Part shown: positions 36,005-44,469 of the stretch, piece by piece
Layout of the letters: each line of letters starts with the position of its first letter
Numbering within the stretch: the stretch's first letter is position 1
Source: Tetragenococcus solitarius NBRC 100494
GTDB taxonomy: Bacteria; Bacillota; Bacilli; Lactobacillales; Enterococcaceae
DNA: 64,000 bases
Direction of reading: 5' to 3'
NCBI RefSeq assembly: GCF_001544195.1
Contig: NZ_BCPY01000003.1
Coordinates: 79,368-143,367 of the forward strand
Position numbers and translations under genes: made by a program
The notes under the pieces: model-generated
Database searches by the model: none
Told to the model about the DNA's origin: nothing
What the model saw: only the letters and a program-made list of their open reading frames with translations

Positions 36005-36771
36005 TGATCAAAGTCCCATTCATCTAAGCAATCTATCACGTAAGTCGGTGCTATAGGCAAAGAATCGACCGCTTTTTTAGGCGTAAACCCTGAAAGAACT
36101 AACAAAGTGTCAATCCCATTATTAATACCTGAACAAATATCTGTTTCATAATTATCGCCCACCATAAGAACTTCATTTTTTGATAGACCGATACGGTCTA
36201 AGGCTTTTTCCATAATCACTACTTCTGGTTTTCCAACATAAGTCGGCTGTGTTTGCGTAGCAGTCTCTAACAAGCTAATCAAAGCTCCAGCTCCTGGGAC
36301 TAAACCACGTTCTGTCGGTAAATTTTTATCTGAATTGGTCCCAATAAATTTTGCCCCTTTTTGAATCGCAAGCGTAGCTATTGTAAGTTTTTCATAGTTT
36401 ACTTGGGAATCAAGTCCAACTACCACGTAATCGGGATTTTTTTCATCCCAAATAAAACCGGCCGTTAAAATTAGGTCGATAAGTCCTGCCTCACCGATGA
36501 CATAAACTTTATTGCCTTTGGCATCATCTTTCATATAATCGATGGTTGCCAAACTAGCCGTATAAACCCTTTCTTTTTCTACATGAATATCAAATTCATC
36601 AGCTAACCGCTTTTGGACTACCTCCGGGCTTTTTGTTGTATTATTTGTAACAAATAAAAAAGGAATTTCTTTTTCCTGTAAATGTTCAACAAAACGTTTT
36701 CCTGCGGCTATTGGTTGATTACCTAAATAAATTGTTCCATCTAAATCTACTAAGTACCCTTTATACCTCAT
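36001..36771 (-). CDS. TIGR01457 family HAD phosphatase (NagD-like)
   Basis: 256-residue class IIA HAD hydrolase. Motif I LVDLDGTIYLG at the N-terminus, motif II FVTNNTTKSP, motif III-IV GKPEVVIMEKAL and MVGDNYETDI. Likely a broad phosphatase; the substrate is not known. ATG 36769-36771 is preferred for RBS spacing (GAGG plus 10 nt) over GTG at 36777, which overlaps the yutD stop by one base. In a block with TIGR01906 and yutD. Confidence 0.88.
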   Translation of the reverse strand: MRYKGYLVDLDGTIYLGNQPIAAGKRFVEHLQEKEIPFLFVTNNTTKSPEVVQKRLADEFDIHVEKERVYTASLATIDYMKDDAKGNKVYVIGEAGLIDLILTAGFIWDEKNPDYVVVGLDSQVNYEKLTIATLAIQKGAKFIGTNSDKNLPTERGLVPGAGALISLLETATQTQPTYVGKPEVVIMEKALDRIGLSKNEVLMVGDNYETDICSGINNGIDTLLVLSGFTPKKAVDSLPIAPTYVIDCLDEWDFDQ

Positions 36772-36776
36772 ACACA

Positions 36777-37385
36777 CTAATCCTCTTTCTTTCGAATAAC
36801 AAATTCTTTTGTCTTCTTTTTGGTGACCATTTTAGTATTAGAGCTCTTCTCTTTTGGTTGTTTCTTCTTGATTTCTGGCTTGCGTGTTGTCTTTTTTTGT
36901 ACTTTTTCAGTTTTTTCCGTGATATGAGCCTGTTTATTTTTCTTACTATGCGCCTTTTTACGACGCCGATTATTTTTTGACTTTTCATTCGGACGATCCA
37001 CACACTCAAGAACAAAATACGCACAACCAAAATTACAATATTCATACAAGTAATCTTCTAACATATTAATCTTTTGGTCAGGAGAAGATTTCCGGTTTTT
37101 CACATAGAAAAAACCTTTTAAGCGTAATTGGTCGTATCCCCAATCTCCGACAATATAATCATATTTGGCTAAAACATCACTGTATCTTTCCCCCAAACGG
37201 CTTGCATCGAAGCCTTCACGGTAATTAGCCACCAGTTTGTACCGACGGTTATCAATCATATATTCTGTTTCGTTAATAGGAAATACTTCTTTTCCCTTTT
37301 GCGGTTTGTCTTTTTCGTTGTCTTCGACAATTTCTGATAAAACTGCTGTAACTTCTTCTGTAATATTCTCTTTGTCTTTCGTCAT
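36777..37385 (-). CDS. yutD: YutD family protein
   Basis: 202 residues. The core (about 30-125, ETEYMIDNRRYKLVANYREGFDASRLGERYSDVLAKYDYIVGDWGYDQLRLKGFF style) is the YutD/DUF1027 domain, followed by a long Lys/Arg-rich tail with low complexity (KKNRRRKKAH, KKKQPKEK). The tail suggests nucleic-acid or ribosome contact, but no function is known. It heads the block before the HAD and membrane-protein genes, adjacent or overlapping by one base. Confidence 0.85.
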   Translation of the reverse strand: MTKDKENITEEVTAVLSEIVEDNEKDKPQKGKEVFPINETEYMIDNRRYKLVANYREGFDASRLGERYSDVLAKYDYIVGDWGYDQLRLKGFFYVKNRKSSPDQKINMLEDYLYEYCNFGCAYFVLECVDRPNEKSKNNRRRKKAHSKKNKQAHITEKTEKVQKKTTRKPEIKKKQPKEKSSNTKMVTKKKTKEFVIRKKED

Positions 37386-37405
37386 TTTTTCACCGCCTAA
37401 CTCTA

Positions 37406-38794
37406 TTATAACCTGTTTTCTAATGAAAGTGGATATTTTTGTGTGAGATAATCGCCCAAAACGGTACGAATAAATTCTGGAAAAAGAAACTCCACTTGAC
37501 CAGCAATTTCGATTGTAGGAAAAAAAGGAATAAACATAAAATGATCCACAGTGGTAAAACGATAAAGTTTGTTAGAATCAATCGGTTGATTCATCCATTT
37601 GACAGAGTGATTGGTTGCATCATATTGAATTCCTGAATAAGCAATTTCTCCAAAAATCTTACCACGGAACCCCATCCCACGAACTGGAAAATTACGTAAA
37701 AAGTGTCGATTTTTTTCCATTTCCAAAACCATTCGAATAACATCTGCGCCTTTTAAAGTGACGCGAATCATATGCATCGGATGCGGTAAAATAGAGTGCA
37801 AATCACCTTGATTAACAACACCTGCTGATAAATCATCTAAAAAAAGCCCGGTATTCAAAATAGCTGCTTGCGTTTCTCCTCTTTTCTTCACAGCTTCCAA
37901 TGTCTCATCGACTAAAGAACGTTCCTGGTCAAAAATACCCAGTTCATACGGAAGCCAAGCCACTTTCTTTTCTTGTAACAATTTTTGCCCCTTATCAATA
38001 TATTGAAAGATCTCTTCCTCATCTTCAGGGTAATGGAGCATTTCCTTAGTAGCAAATGTATTTGCTCGCGCTGACTCTATCTGATGTTGTTCATTTAAAG
38101 AAAGACTCACTTCTCCTACGTATTCGCCAAACTTTCCCGCCGCCGCAAGCAGAGTTTCTCCTATCTTTTTTCCCTTAACAAATAGATGATGTGTATGTGA
38201 ACCTAAAATAACGTCGATTTCAGGCAATTCTTTAGCGATTAGCTGGTCATCATTTATACCTAAATGGCTTAATAATACTAAAACATCTACCTTGGTTTGC
38301 AAAAACTGAATGATATTCGGTAAAATATCCGCCCAGTTGCGTGCATCCCATCCATTAGGCGTATAAGTTAAGGGAAATGGGGCCGTAGCTCCAATCAAGC
38401 CCACCTTTGTACCCAATGGTGTCGTCACAATTTTATATTCCTTTGCCCAATCGGGAGGTTGCAAAGTACCTTTATCAAAAAGATTATCTAAGATGACAGG
38501 AAAATTAGCCTTATCGTATAAATGATTTAATTCACTTTTAGCATTTCCAATCCCTTCATTGTTACCAATCGTAACAGCATCATAGGATACCTGATTCATT
38601 AATTGGATGTTCGCTTTACCATTGGTCGCTTCTGTTAAAGGATGCCACCGATCACAAAAATCCCCCAAATCAACAGTAATAGCAGTCTGATTTTTAGTCA
38701 CTTGTTGCCGTTCGTGAAGAAAGCGGCGAATTTTAGGCCAATTTTCTAGATGTGAATGCAAATCATTGGTATGTAGTATCCGTATTTCCTCCAT
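37406..38794 (-). CDS. bifunctional metallophosphatase/5'-nucleotidase (YunD-like)
   Basis: 462-residue calcineurin-type phosphatase with the 5'-nucleotidase C-domain. Motifs: HTNDLHSHLENW, DLGDFCDRWHPL, IGNNEG, LSHLGINDD and GSHTHH. There is no signal peptide, so it is probably cytosolic. Similar proteins (YunD) hydrolyse UDP-sugars or nucleotides. It is 20 bp upstream of yutD, making a four-gene run. ATG after GAGG. Confidence 0.88.
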   Translation of the reverse strand: MEEIRILHTNDLHSHLENWPKIRRFLHERQQVTKNQTAITVDLGDFCDRWHPLTEATNGKANIQLMNQVSYDAVTIGNNEGIGNAKSELNHLYDKANFPVILDNLFDKGTLQPPDWAKEYKIVTTPLGTKVGLIGATAPFPLTYTPNGWDARNWADILPNIIQFLQTKVDVLVLLSHLGINDDQLIAKELPEIDVILGSHTHHLFVKGKKIGETLLAAAGKFGEYVGEVSLSLNEQHQIESARANTFATKEMLHYPEDEEEIFQYIDKGQKLLQEKKVAWLPYELGIFDQERSLVDETLEAVKKRGETQAAILNTGLFLDDLSAGVVNQGDLHSILPHPMHMIRVTLKGADVIRMVLEMEKNRHFLRNFPVRGMGFRGKIFGEIAYSGIQYDATNHSVKWMNQPIDSNKLYRFTTVDHFMFIPFFPTIEIAGQVEFLFPEFIRTVLGDYLTQKYPLSLENRL

Positions 38795-38851
38795 AGAATT
38801 CCTCGTTTTCTGTCTATTAGAATTATCATTCTCTAACTTTTTTGTTTATAT

Positions 38852-38887
38852 AAAAAAAGCAGGCAGCAAATATGCTCCTGTTTTTTT
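38852..38887. terminator. terminator after tRNA-Pro
   Basis: CAGGCAGCA pairs with TGCTCCTG (one bulge) around AATA, with seven T or A on either side, giving termination on either strand. For the minus strand it ends the tRNA/SRP RNA transcript. Confidence 0.75.
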
Positions 38888-38905
38888 GTGTACCTTCATC
38901 AAAAA

Positions 38906-38979
38906 TCGGGAAAACAGGATTTGAACCTGCGACCCCTTACTCCCGAAGCAAGTGCTCTACCAAACTGAGCTATTTCCCG
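38906..38979 (-). tRNA. tRNA-Pro (anticodon CGG)
   Basis: 74-nt cloverleaf on the minus strand. Acceptor CGGGAAA pairs with TTTCCCG, D-arm GCTCAGTTTGGTAGAGC, anticodon stem CTTGC/GTAAG (one G-U) with loop TTCGGGA giving CGG, and T-arm CAGGTTCAAATCCTG. No CCA is encoded. It decodes CCG. Confidence 0.95.
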
Positions 38980-39051
38980 AAAATAAGTCTCGAACAGCTT
39001 TTTTAACAAACTGTCACAAAAATAAATAAAATAAAAACGATAGCACTAAAT

Positions 39052-39077
39052 AACCTAGGAATTTTCCTAGGTTTTTA
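39052..39077. terminator. hairpin after the SRP RNA gene
   Basis: AACCTAGGAA pairs with TTCCTAGGTT, ten perfect pairs around a tiny AT loop. T follow more clearly on the plus side (GTTTTTAC) than on the minus side (ATTTAG). Confidence 0.6.
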
Positions 39078-39110
39078 CTTTTCTATCTGACTTTTATACT
39101 TAAAGATTAT

Positions 39111-39199
39111 TCAGACACATGAGAACCGCTGCTTAGTGCTGCTTCCTTCCAGATCTGACACCCTTCACAACGTTCTCATTGTCCTAGCCTTTCGGCATA
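39111..39199 (-). ncRNA. ffs: signal recognition particle RNA (small bacterial type)
   Basis: On the minus strand the conserved domain IV is evident: GTGTCAGATCTGGAAGGAAGCAGCA followed by ACTAAGCAGCGG, flanked by the long arm CAATGAGAACG / GGTTCTCATG. This is the short SRP RNA (about 90 nt). It partners Ffh for co-translational membrane targeting. It lies next to tadA, as in many Firmicutes. Ends are approximate. Note the conserved stretch is quoted in parts. Confidence 0.93.
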
Positions 39200-39228
39200 A
39201 ATAGTATATCGTATTTTTTTTAATTTTT

Positions 39229-39741
39229 CTAGTGTTTTGCTGAGATTTCTTTCTTCTTTTGCTTTTTTCTAGCCCGTATTTTTTTAAAAAAATCTCGTAA
39301 TAAAGCGGCACAAGGTTCTTCTAAAACTTTTGCTTCGACATAGCACCAATGATTAAAGCGTGTATCTTCTAATAAATTCATTAAACTACCACAGCTACCA
39401 GCTTTAGGATCAAAAGCGCCAAAATATACTTCTTCAACCCGCGATTGTAATACCGCTCCGCTACACATAGGACAAGGTTCTAAGGTAACAAAAAGTTGTG
39501 CATTTTCCAAACGCCAACTCCCTACATGACTACAAGCTTCTTCAATAGCAATCATTTCCGCATGTTTTAAGGCGTTTTGCGTGCTCTCTCTTATATTATG
39601 ACCGCGACCAATAATTTGCTTGTCTAACACCACAACTGCGCCAATCGGAACTTCATCCAATTCTAAAGCTTTATGTGCTTCTTTGATAGCTTCATTCATA
39701 AAAAATTGTTTTTCTTCTTGTAAGAGTGAAGTTTCTTTCAA
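39229..39741 (-). CDS. tadA: tRNA adenosine(34) deaminase TadA
   Basis: 170-residue zinc deaminase. HAEMIAIEEA supplies the zinc His and catalytic Glu, and EPCPMCSGA the two Cys. It converts A34 to inosine in tRNA-Arg. The start is TTG at 39739-39741, 7 nt after AGGAGG. The RBS directly follows the terminator of the upstream 109-residue gene. The basic C-terminus (RARKKQKKK) suits RNA binding. Confidence 0.94.
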   Translation of the reverse strand: MKETSLLQEEKQFFMNEAIKEAHKALELDEVPIGAVVVLDKQIIGRGHNIRESTQNALKHAEMIAIEEACSHVGSWRLENAQLFVTLEPCPMCSGAVLQSRVEEVYFGAFDPKAGSCGSLMNLLEDTRFNHWCYVEAKVLEEPCAALLRDFFKKIRARKKQKKKEISAKH

Positions 39742-39759
39742 CTATTTTCCTCCTAAATA

Positions 39760-39797
39760 AAAAATTCTGAGTAAATGAAGATTTACTCAGAATTTTT
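39760..39797 (-). terminator. terminator after the small envelope protein gene
   Basis: AATTCTGAGTAAAT pairs perfectly with ATTTACTCAGAATT around GAAG, flanked by T-runs on both strands. On the minus strand it ends the 109-residue gene, just upstream of tadA. Confidence 0.85.
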
Positions 39798-39803
39798 TTA
39801 TAA

Positions 39804-40133
39804 TTAACGATCCATTAAATCAACAATTTTTTCTTTAACGTTTTCAGTAGCATTTTTTACATTATCGCCATAAGCTGCCACTTTATCACGCTTGTCGCTT
39901 ACCTTTTGTGCAACTTTCATGAAAGATTCGATGTCTTTATCTTCTAGATTATCAACAAAGTTTAATAAGGTTTCATTTCCATTGAATTTATCTTCTACAA
40001 AGTGTTCAACTTTCTTACGGTTTGCGATATGGCGAACCTTAGTAATTACTTTATCTGAAACAAATACAGTCGAGGCGATGCCAGCTGCAGCTGCCACACT
40101 TAACCCCAAAGTTACTTTCGTTGTTAATTTCAT
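39804..40133 (-). CDS. small secreted or membrane-anchored protein
   Basis: 109 residues. A short basic N-terminus and hydrophobic segment (MKLTTKVTLGLSVAAAAGIASTVF) suggest a membrane anchor or signal sequence; the rest is charged and helical (EHFVEDKFNGNETLLNFVDNLEDKD, YGDNVKNATENVKEKI). It resembles YtxH-type or general stress small proteins only loosely. ATG 40131-40133 with AAGGAG 9 nt upstream; the earlier ATG touches the RBS. Single gene with its own terminator. Function unknown. Confidence 0.75.
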   Translation of the reverse strand: MKLTTKVTLGLSVAAAAGIASTVFVSDKVITKVRHIANRKKVEHFVEDKFNGNETLLNFVDNLEDKDIESFMKVAQKVSDKRDKVAAYGDNVKNATENVKEKIVDLMDR

Positions 40134-40217
40134 ATTCGTCATCTCCTTTTTTCCTAATCATACACACTCTATGATAACATGACAAAACAAATAAAAACAC
40201 TATTAAGGATATTTTTT

Positions 40218-40925
40218 CTAACGTCTACGATTTCCGCCAAATAGTAAAAACAGTCTTAATAACTGTAGTAATACACTAACCGCAGCTGCAACATAAGTTA
40301 AAGCAGCCGCTGTCAACACTTTACGAGCCTGTGGTACTTCTTCTTCAGTTAGTAAGCCGCCATCAGATAAAATTTGTAGAGCTCGTCTTGAAGCGTTAAA
40401 TTCTACGGGTAAAGTAACTAATTGAAAAATAAAGGCTAAAGAAAAAGCTAATAAGCCAATATTAATAATCACTTGACCGCTTGACCCACTGATCAAAAGT
40501 CCTACAATCAACAAAGGAATAGATAAATTTGTACCAAAGTTAGCAATCGGAACAATAGCCGTACGTAAACGCAAAGGAAAATAGCCTTTAGCATCCTGTA
40601 CCGCATGACCACACTCGTGAGCCGCTACGCCAATTGCTGCCACAGAAGTGGATTGGGCAGTTGCTTGCGATAAACTCAACGTTTTATTGCCAGAATTGTA
40701 GTTATCTGTTAGATTTCCTGAAATTTGTTGGACACCTACATTGTCAATATTTTGGCTACGTAAAATGTAATAAGCAGCATCCGTTCCGGTCTTTTGATTT
40801 TTACTATTTACAGCATCATAACGCTCAAAAGTACGATTTACATATGAGGAAGCAATCATTGAAATAATCATTCCAATGATAACAAGGATAAAGGTTGGAT
40901 CAAAGAAAAACCCCATCGGAAACAT
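40218..40925 (-). CDS. zinc metallopeptidase, YugP family
   Basis: 235-residue membrane protease. HECGHAVQDAKGY gives the HExxH motif (about residue 107). An N-terminal helix (FILVIIGMIISMIASSYV) and two or three C-terminal helices anchor it, and a dense RSQNIDNVGVQQISGNLTDNY block before the active site is typical. ATG 40923-40925 after AAGGAG (spacing about 11). The role is unknown. Confidence 0.88.
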   Translation of the reverse strand: MFPMGFFFDPTFILVIIGMIISMIASSYVNRTFERYDAVNSKNQKTGTDAAYYILRSQNIDNVGVQQISGNLTDNYNSGNKTLSLSQATAQSTSVAAIGVAAHECGHAVQDAKGYFPLRLRTAIVPIANFGTNLSIPLLIVGLLISGSSGQVIINIGLLAFSLAFIFQLVTLPVEFNASRRALQILSDGGLLTEEEVPQARKVLTAAALTYVAAAVSVLLQLLRLFLLFGGNRRR

Positions 40926-41008
40926 TACGTATTCTCTCCTTACATTTTGATTTACTTTATTATACAATCAGGAATTGAATTTTCTATGAAGAAATAAGTG
41001 TTATTTTA

Positions 41009-41833
41009 TTAAATAACAAGATCTTCATCGCAAATATTCCCTTTTATGACAATGTTCGTATCTCCGATCAAATAAAAGCGCTGATTGTTTTCTGTTACTT
41101 CTAATCTTCCTCCTAGCACCTGAAGCGTTACTGGATCCGTTTGGATGATTCGTCTTTTTTTCAATACGTAAGCTGTAGAAACAGCACCTGTCCCACAAGC
41201 CAAAGTAAAGTCTTCCACCCCACGCTCAAAGGTGCGCAATATTACTACGCCATTTTTATCCACTGCGTAAAAATTTACATTTGCCCCTTTGTCTAAAGCC
41301 GACCAAGACCGCATTTTTTCTGCCAAAGAAGTGATGTTTGCTAAAGACGTCGCTTTTAACTCAGGATAGTGTACAACCAAATGTGGAACGCCAGGATTTC
41401 CTAATTCAACATAATCTAATGTAAGATTACTTTCTGGAAAGTTCATATCAAAAGTTTCTACCGATGGCTCATTCATCTGCACTTTATACTGACGCTTACT
41501 CAAACGCCAGCAATATACGTTTCCTGCTTGGGTCTCCACCGTCATCTGCTCATTACAAATACCTGTTTCATAGGCATAACGAGCAATACAGCGAACACCA
41601 TTGCCGCACATCTCCGCTTCTGTGCCATCTGCGTTATAAAAACGCATGCGAAAATCACCATCATTTTGCGGAAAATCAAGGGCCATTAAAGCATCGCTTC
41701 CTATAGAAAAATGCTTTTGGCAAACTTGCTTGGTTAAAGAAACGAGCTGATCACCACTTAATTTAAGTTCCATATTATTAATAACAATGAAGTCATTGGC
41801 GGCTCCTTGCATTTTGTAAAAAGGGATTTCCAT
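41009..41833 (-). CDS. dapF: diaminopimelate epimerase
   Basis: 274-residue epimerase. The two active-site cysteines are in AEMCGNGVRC (about residue 76) and TLACGTGAVST (about 220). It interconverts LL- and meso-diaminopimelate, the last step before cell wall use or lysA. It begins 9 bp after lysA and is the last gene of the leftward operon. Confidence 0.95.
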   Translation of the reverse strand: MEIPFYKMQGAANDFIVINNMELKLSGDQLVSLTKQVCQKHFSIGSDALMALDFPQNDGDFRMRFYNADGTEAEMCGNGVRCIARYAYETGICNEQMTVETQAGNVYCWRLSKRQYKVQMNEPSVETFDMNFPESNLTLDYVELGNPGVPHLVVHYPELKATSLANITSLAEKMRSWSALDKGANVNFYAVDKNGVVILRTFERGVEDFTLACGTGAVSTAYVLKKRRIIQTDPVTLQVLGGRLEVTENNQRFYLIGDTNIVIKGNICDEDLVI

Positions 41834-41842
41834 AAAATTACC

Positions 41843-43141
41843 TCATTTCAAAGAATCGGGAATACGTTCATTTTGAATCATTTGTGCATAGCTTTGTCGT
41901 TTTACGATTAATTCTGCCTGTCCTTTATTGACTAAAACAACAGCCGGAATAGCAATTTTATTATAATTATTCGCCATAGCATAGCCATAAGCACCTGTGG
42001 AGAAGGTCGCAAAAATATCACCGCTTGTAACTGCTGGCAGTTGGATATTTTTAATCAATATATCGGTACTCTCACAAGCCTTACCTGAGATTGTAACTGT
42101 TTCTTCCAGGGGTTGTGCAGCCTTATTAGCTAGCATACCTGTATAAGTCGCTTGATACAAACCTGGACGGATATTATCTGTCATCCCCCCATCAATCGCG
42201 GCATATTTGCGAATACCGGGCAAAGTTTTAATACTGCCAATGGTATGAAGAGAAATACCTGCTTCAGCTACAATGCTACGCCCAGGCTCAATAGCGATCG
42301 CTGGACGGTTCAACCCGTTTTTTAAACAAAAATCTTCCGTTAGTTGCATCAAAGGATCTAGAAAATAGGCATAAGATTGCCGCTTATCATTTTTTGTGTA
42401 ACGAACGCCAAACCCTCCACCATAATTTAATTCTTTTATTTCGTAATTAAACTTTTCTTTAATCATCAGAGCTAATTGTAAAGCAACCTTAGCGGCTTTC
42501 AAATGGGTTGTATTGTCAAAAAGTTGACTGCCAATATGAAAATGGATCCCATAAAAATTGATTTCAGAACTTTCAATTGCCTGCTGCAAAATAGGCAATA
42601 ACAACTTTTCATCCAATGGCAAACCAAATTTTGAATCTTTTTGCCCTGTAGAAATAAATTGATGGGTTTTCACGTCTACTTCTGGTGTAATACGGAATAA
42701 AATGTTGGCTTTTTTCTCTTTTGTACGACAAATTTCTATGATGCGATCTAATTCTTGACTGCCATCGACGATAATACGACCAACATCGTATTCAATAGCT
42801 TGTTCTAATTCATCGTCTGATTTATTATTGCCGTTAAATTCGATACGTTCAGCAGGAAATTGAGCACAAATGGCCGTGTACAACTCGCCCCCACTCACAA
42901 CGTCAATCCCCAGTCCTTCTTTTTCAATAATTTTGAGCATGGCCAAATGGTTGAAAGCTTTTGAAGCATAAGCAACATGGACATTCTCATATTTTTTAAT
43001 AAATTCTTCTTGTAAGGCACGACACTCATTTTCAATGGCCGTTTGGGAAACCACATATAAAGGCGTTCCGTAATTTTCAGCTAACTCGGTCGTATCGCAT
43101 CCATCCCAGTAAAGATGGTTATCTTTTATTTCTTTTATCAA
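41843..43141 (-). CDS. lysA: diaminopimelate decarboxylase
   Basis: 432-residue PLP enzyme. HVAYASKAFNH has the PLP lysine, then GLGIDVVSGGEL, GGGFGVRY, EPGRSIVAEAG, CESTDIL and GAYGYAMANNYN motifs. Produces L-lysine from meso-diaminopimelate. Start is TTG 43139-43141 after GGAGGTGG, overlapping the upstream stop by four bases. Confidence 0.96.
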   Translation of the reverse strand: MIKEIKDNHLYWDGCDTTELAENYGTPLYVVSQTAIENECRALQEEFIKKYENVHVAYASKAFNHLAMLKIIEKEGLGIDVVSGGELYTAICAQFPAERIEFNGNNKSDDELEQAIEYDVGRIIVDGSQELDRIIEICRTKEKKANILFRITPEVDVKTHQFISTGQKDSKFGLPLDEKLLLPILQQAIESSEINFYGIHFHIGSQLFDNTTHLKAAKVALQLALMIKEKFNYEIKELNYGGGFGVRYTKNDKRQSYAYFLDPLMQLTEDFCLKNGLNRPAIAIEPGRSIVAEAGISLHTIGSIKTLPGIRKYAAIDGGMTDNIRPGLYQATYTGMLANKAAQPLEETVTISGKACESTDILIKNIQLPAVTSGDIFATFSTGAYGYAMANNYNKIAIPAVVLVNKGQAELIVKRQSYAQMIQNERIPDSLK

Positions 43142-44307
43142 CTGTCCACCTCCTGAGTATTTAAAGCATCAATAAGTTGTACATAACAATCAATAGCTTG
43201 TAATAGATTTTTTTCTTCAAATTGCATTTTTCCACTATGTAGTGGATAAATATATCCTTTCTCTTCATTGCGTATACCGACAAAAAAGAAAAGTCCTGGG
43301 ATCACTTGTTGGTACATAGAAAAATCTTCTGCTAACATATACGGCTGACATTCTACATAATTTTTCCCGGCCACTTTTTGTAAGGCTTTAACCATCTCAG
43401 GGTCATTATCCACCACACGATACATGTGATTAAAATCAACTTCTGCCTGACAACCATAGCCTTGTGCAATAAATTCAGCGGCTTCTTTTACCCGCTTAGT
43501 CATTATATCATACGCTTCATCACTAAAAGCACGCATGGTTCCTTCAACTTTTACCTGTCCTGCAATAATATTCATCGCTTGTCCGCCCGTGATTTTGCCA
43601 AAAGTCAATACTCCAGTGTCCAGGGGGCTAATATTACGCGAAATAATGCTATGCAATCCTTGAATCACTGCTGAAGCTGCTAGTATTGCATCTTGCCCTT
43701 GTTGTGGTTGCGCGCCATGTGAGCTTGTTCCTTTAATTTTAATAGTTATTTCTCCGTTACGAGCCATCATAGCGTGTGGGCGACAAGCGATCGTTCCTTC
43801 AGGAAATTCTGGAAAAAGATGAATACCGACAATTTGATCAATTCCAAATTTTTCAATCAGGCCTTCATCAATTAATAATTGCGCGCCCCCCGGCCCTTCT
43901 TCAGCCGGTTGAAAAATCAAAACGATGGTTCCTCTGATCGATTCGGGGTGCTGACTTAAATATTGGGCAAAACCAAGCAAGGCTGCAGCATGACCATCAT
44001 GTCCACAAGCGTGCATTCTGCCAGCTGTCTTTGAAGCAAAAATAGCCCCTGTTTCCTCTGTTACAGGCAAAGCATCAATATCTGAACGAAAAGCCAAGGT
44101 CTTGCCCGGCTTTTTTCCACGAAAAACAGCAATGGTTGCCGTTGCAATCATAGTATAAATTTCTGTAATACCAAATGACTGTAATTTTTCTCGAATAAAT
44201 TGAGCGGTCTTTTTTTCTTCTAACCCTAATTCAGGGATTTGATGAAGCTTGCGACGATCATTTGTCACATCGGTTAATAATTTTTGAATATCTTCTGTTA
44301 TTTGCAT
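43138..44307 (-). CDS. dapL: M20-family N-acetyldiaminopimelate deacetylase
   Basis: 389-residue M20D amidohydrolase. Metal ligands are in HACGHDGHAAALLG, AEEGPGG and the late LHSGKMQF. Sequence alone would only say amidohydrolase; its place ahead of lysA-dapF and opposite dapA-dapB-dapD argues for N-acetyl-LL-diaminopimelate deacetylase of the acetyl pathway. Weak RBS (AGAGAAAG, distant). First gene of the leftward operon. Confidence 0.8.
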   Translation of the reverse strand: MQITEDIQKLLTDVTNDRRKLHQIPELGLEEKKTAQFIREKLQSFGITEIYTMIATATIAVFRGKKPGKTLAFRSDIDALPVTEETGAIFASKTAGRMHACGHDGHAAALLGFAQYLSQHPESIRGTIVLIFQPAEEGPGGAQLLIDEGLIEKFGIDQIVGIHLFPEFPEGTIACRPHAMMARNGEITIKIKGTSSHGAQPQQGQDAILAASAVIQGLHSIISRNISPLDTGVLTFGKITGGQAMNIIAGQVKVEGTMRAFSDEAYDIMTKRVKEAAEFIAQGYGCQAEVDFNHMYRVVDNDPEMVKALQKVAGKNYVECQPYMLAEDFSMYQQVIPGLFFFVGIRNEEKGYIYPLHSGKMQFEEKNLLQAIDCYVQLIDALNTQEVDS

Positions 44308-44354
44308 AAAAATCCACTTTCTCTTTAAAAGTCGTTATCGTTTTGCTTAAATCA

Positions 44355-44397
44355 TTGAATTTTGTCCTCATTATATATTATACTGTCAATTAATCAA
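44355..44397. promoter_or_regulatory. overlapping divergent promoters for the two dap operons
   Basis: Minus strand: TTGATT (44392-44397), 16 bp, TATAAT (44370-44375). Plus strand: TTGAAT (44355-44360), 18 bp, TATACT (44379-44384). They share the same 43 bp, so RNA polymerase can occupy only one at a time. No lysine riboswitch or T-box structure is visible in either leader. Confidence 0.6.
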
Positions 44398-44469
44398 TAG
44401 TGAAAAAGTTCAAACAATTTAGAAATTTTCATTTTCATTCATTGAACTATTTGAAAGGAAGTGGCCATA

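Noticed and set aside
36711..37045. Frames in both strands over yutD tail
   Set aside because: They arise from low-complexity Lys/Arg codons of yutD and have no start context.
44308..44469. Lysine riboswitch or T-box in the dap intergenic region
   Set aside because: Leaders are too short on both sides and none of the conserved L-box or T-box elements is present.
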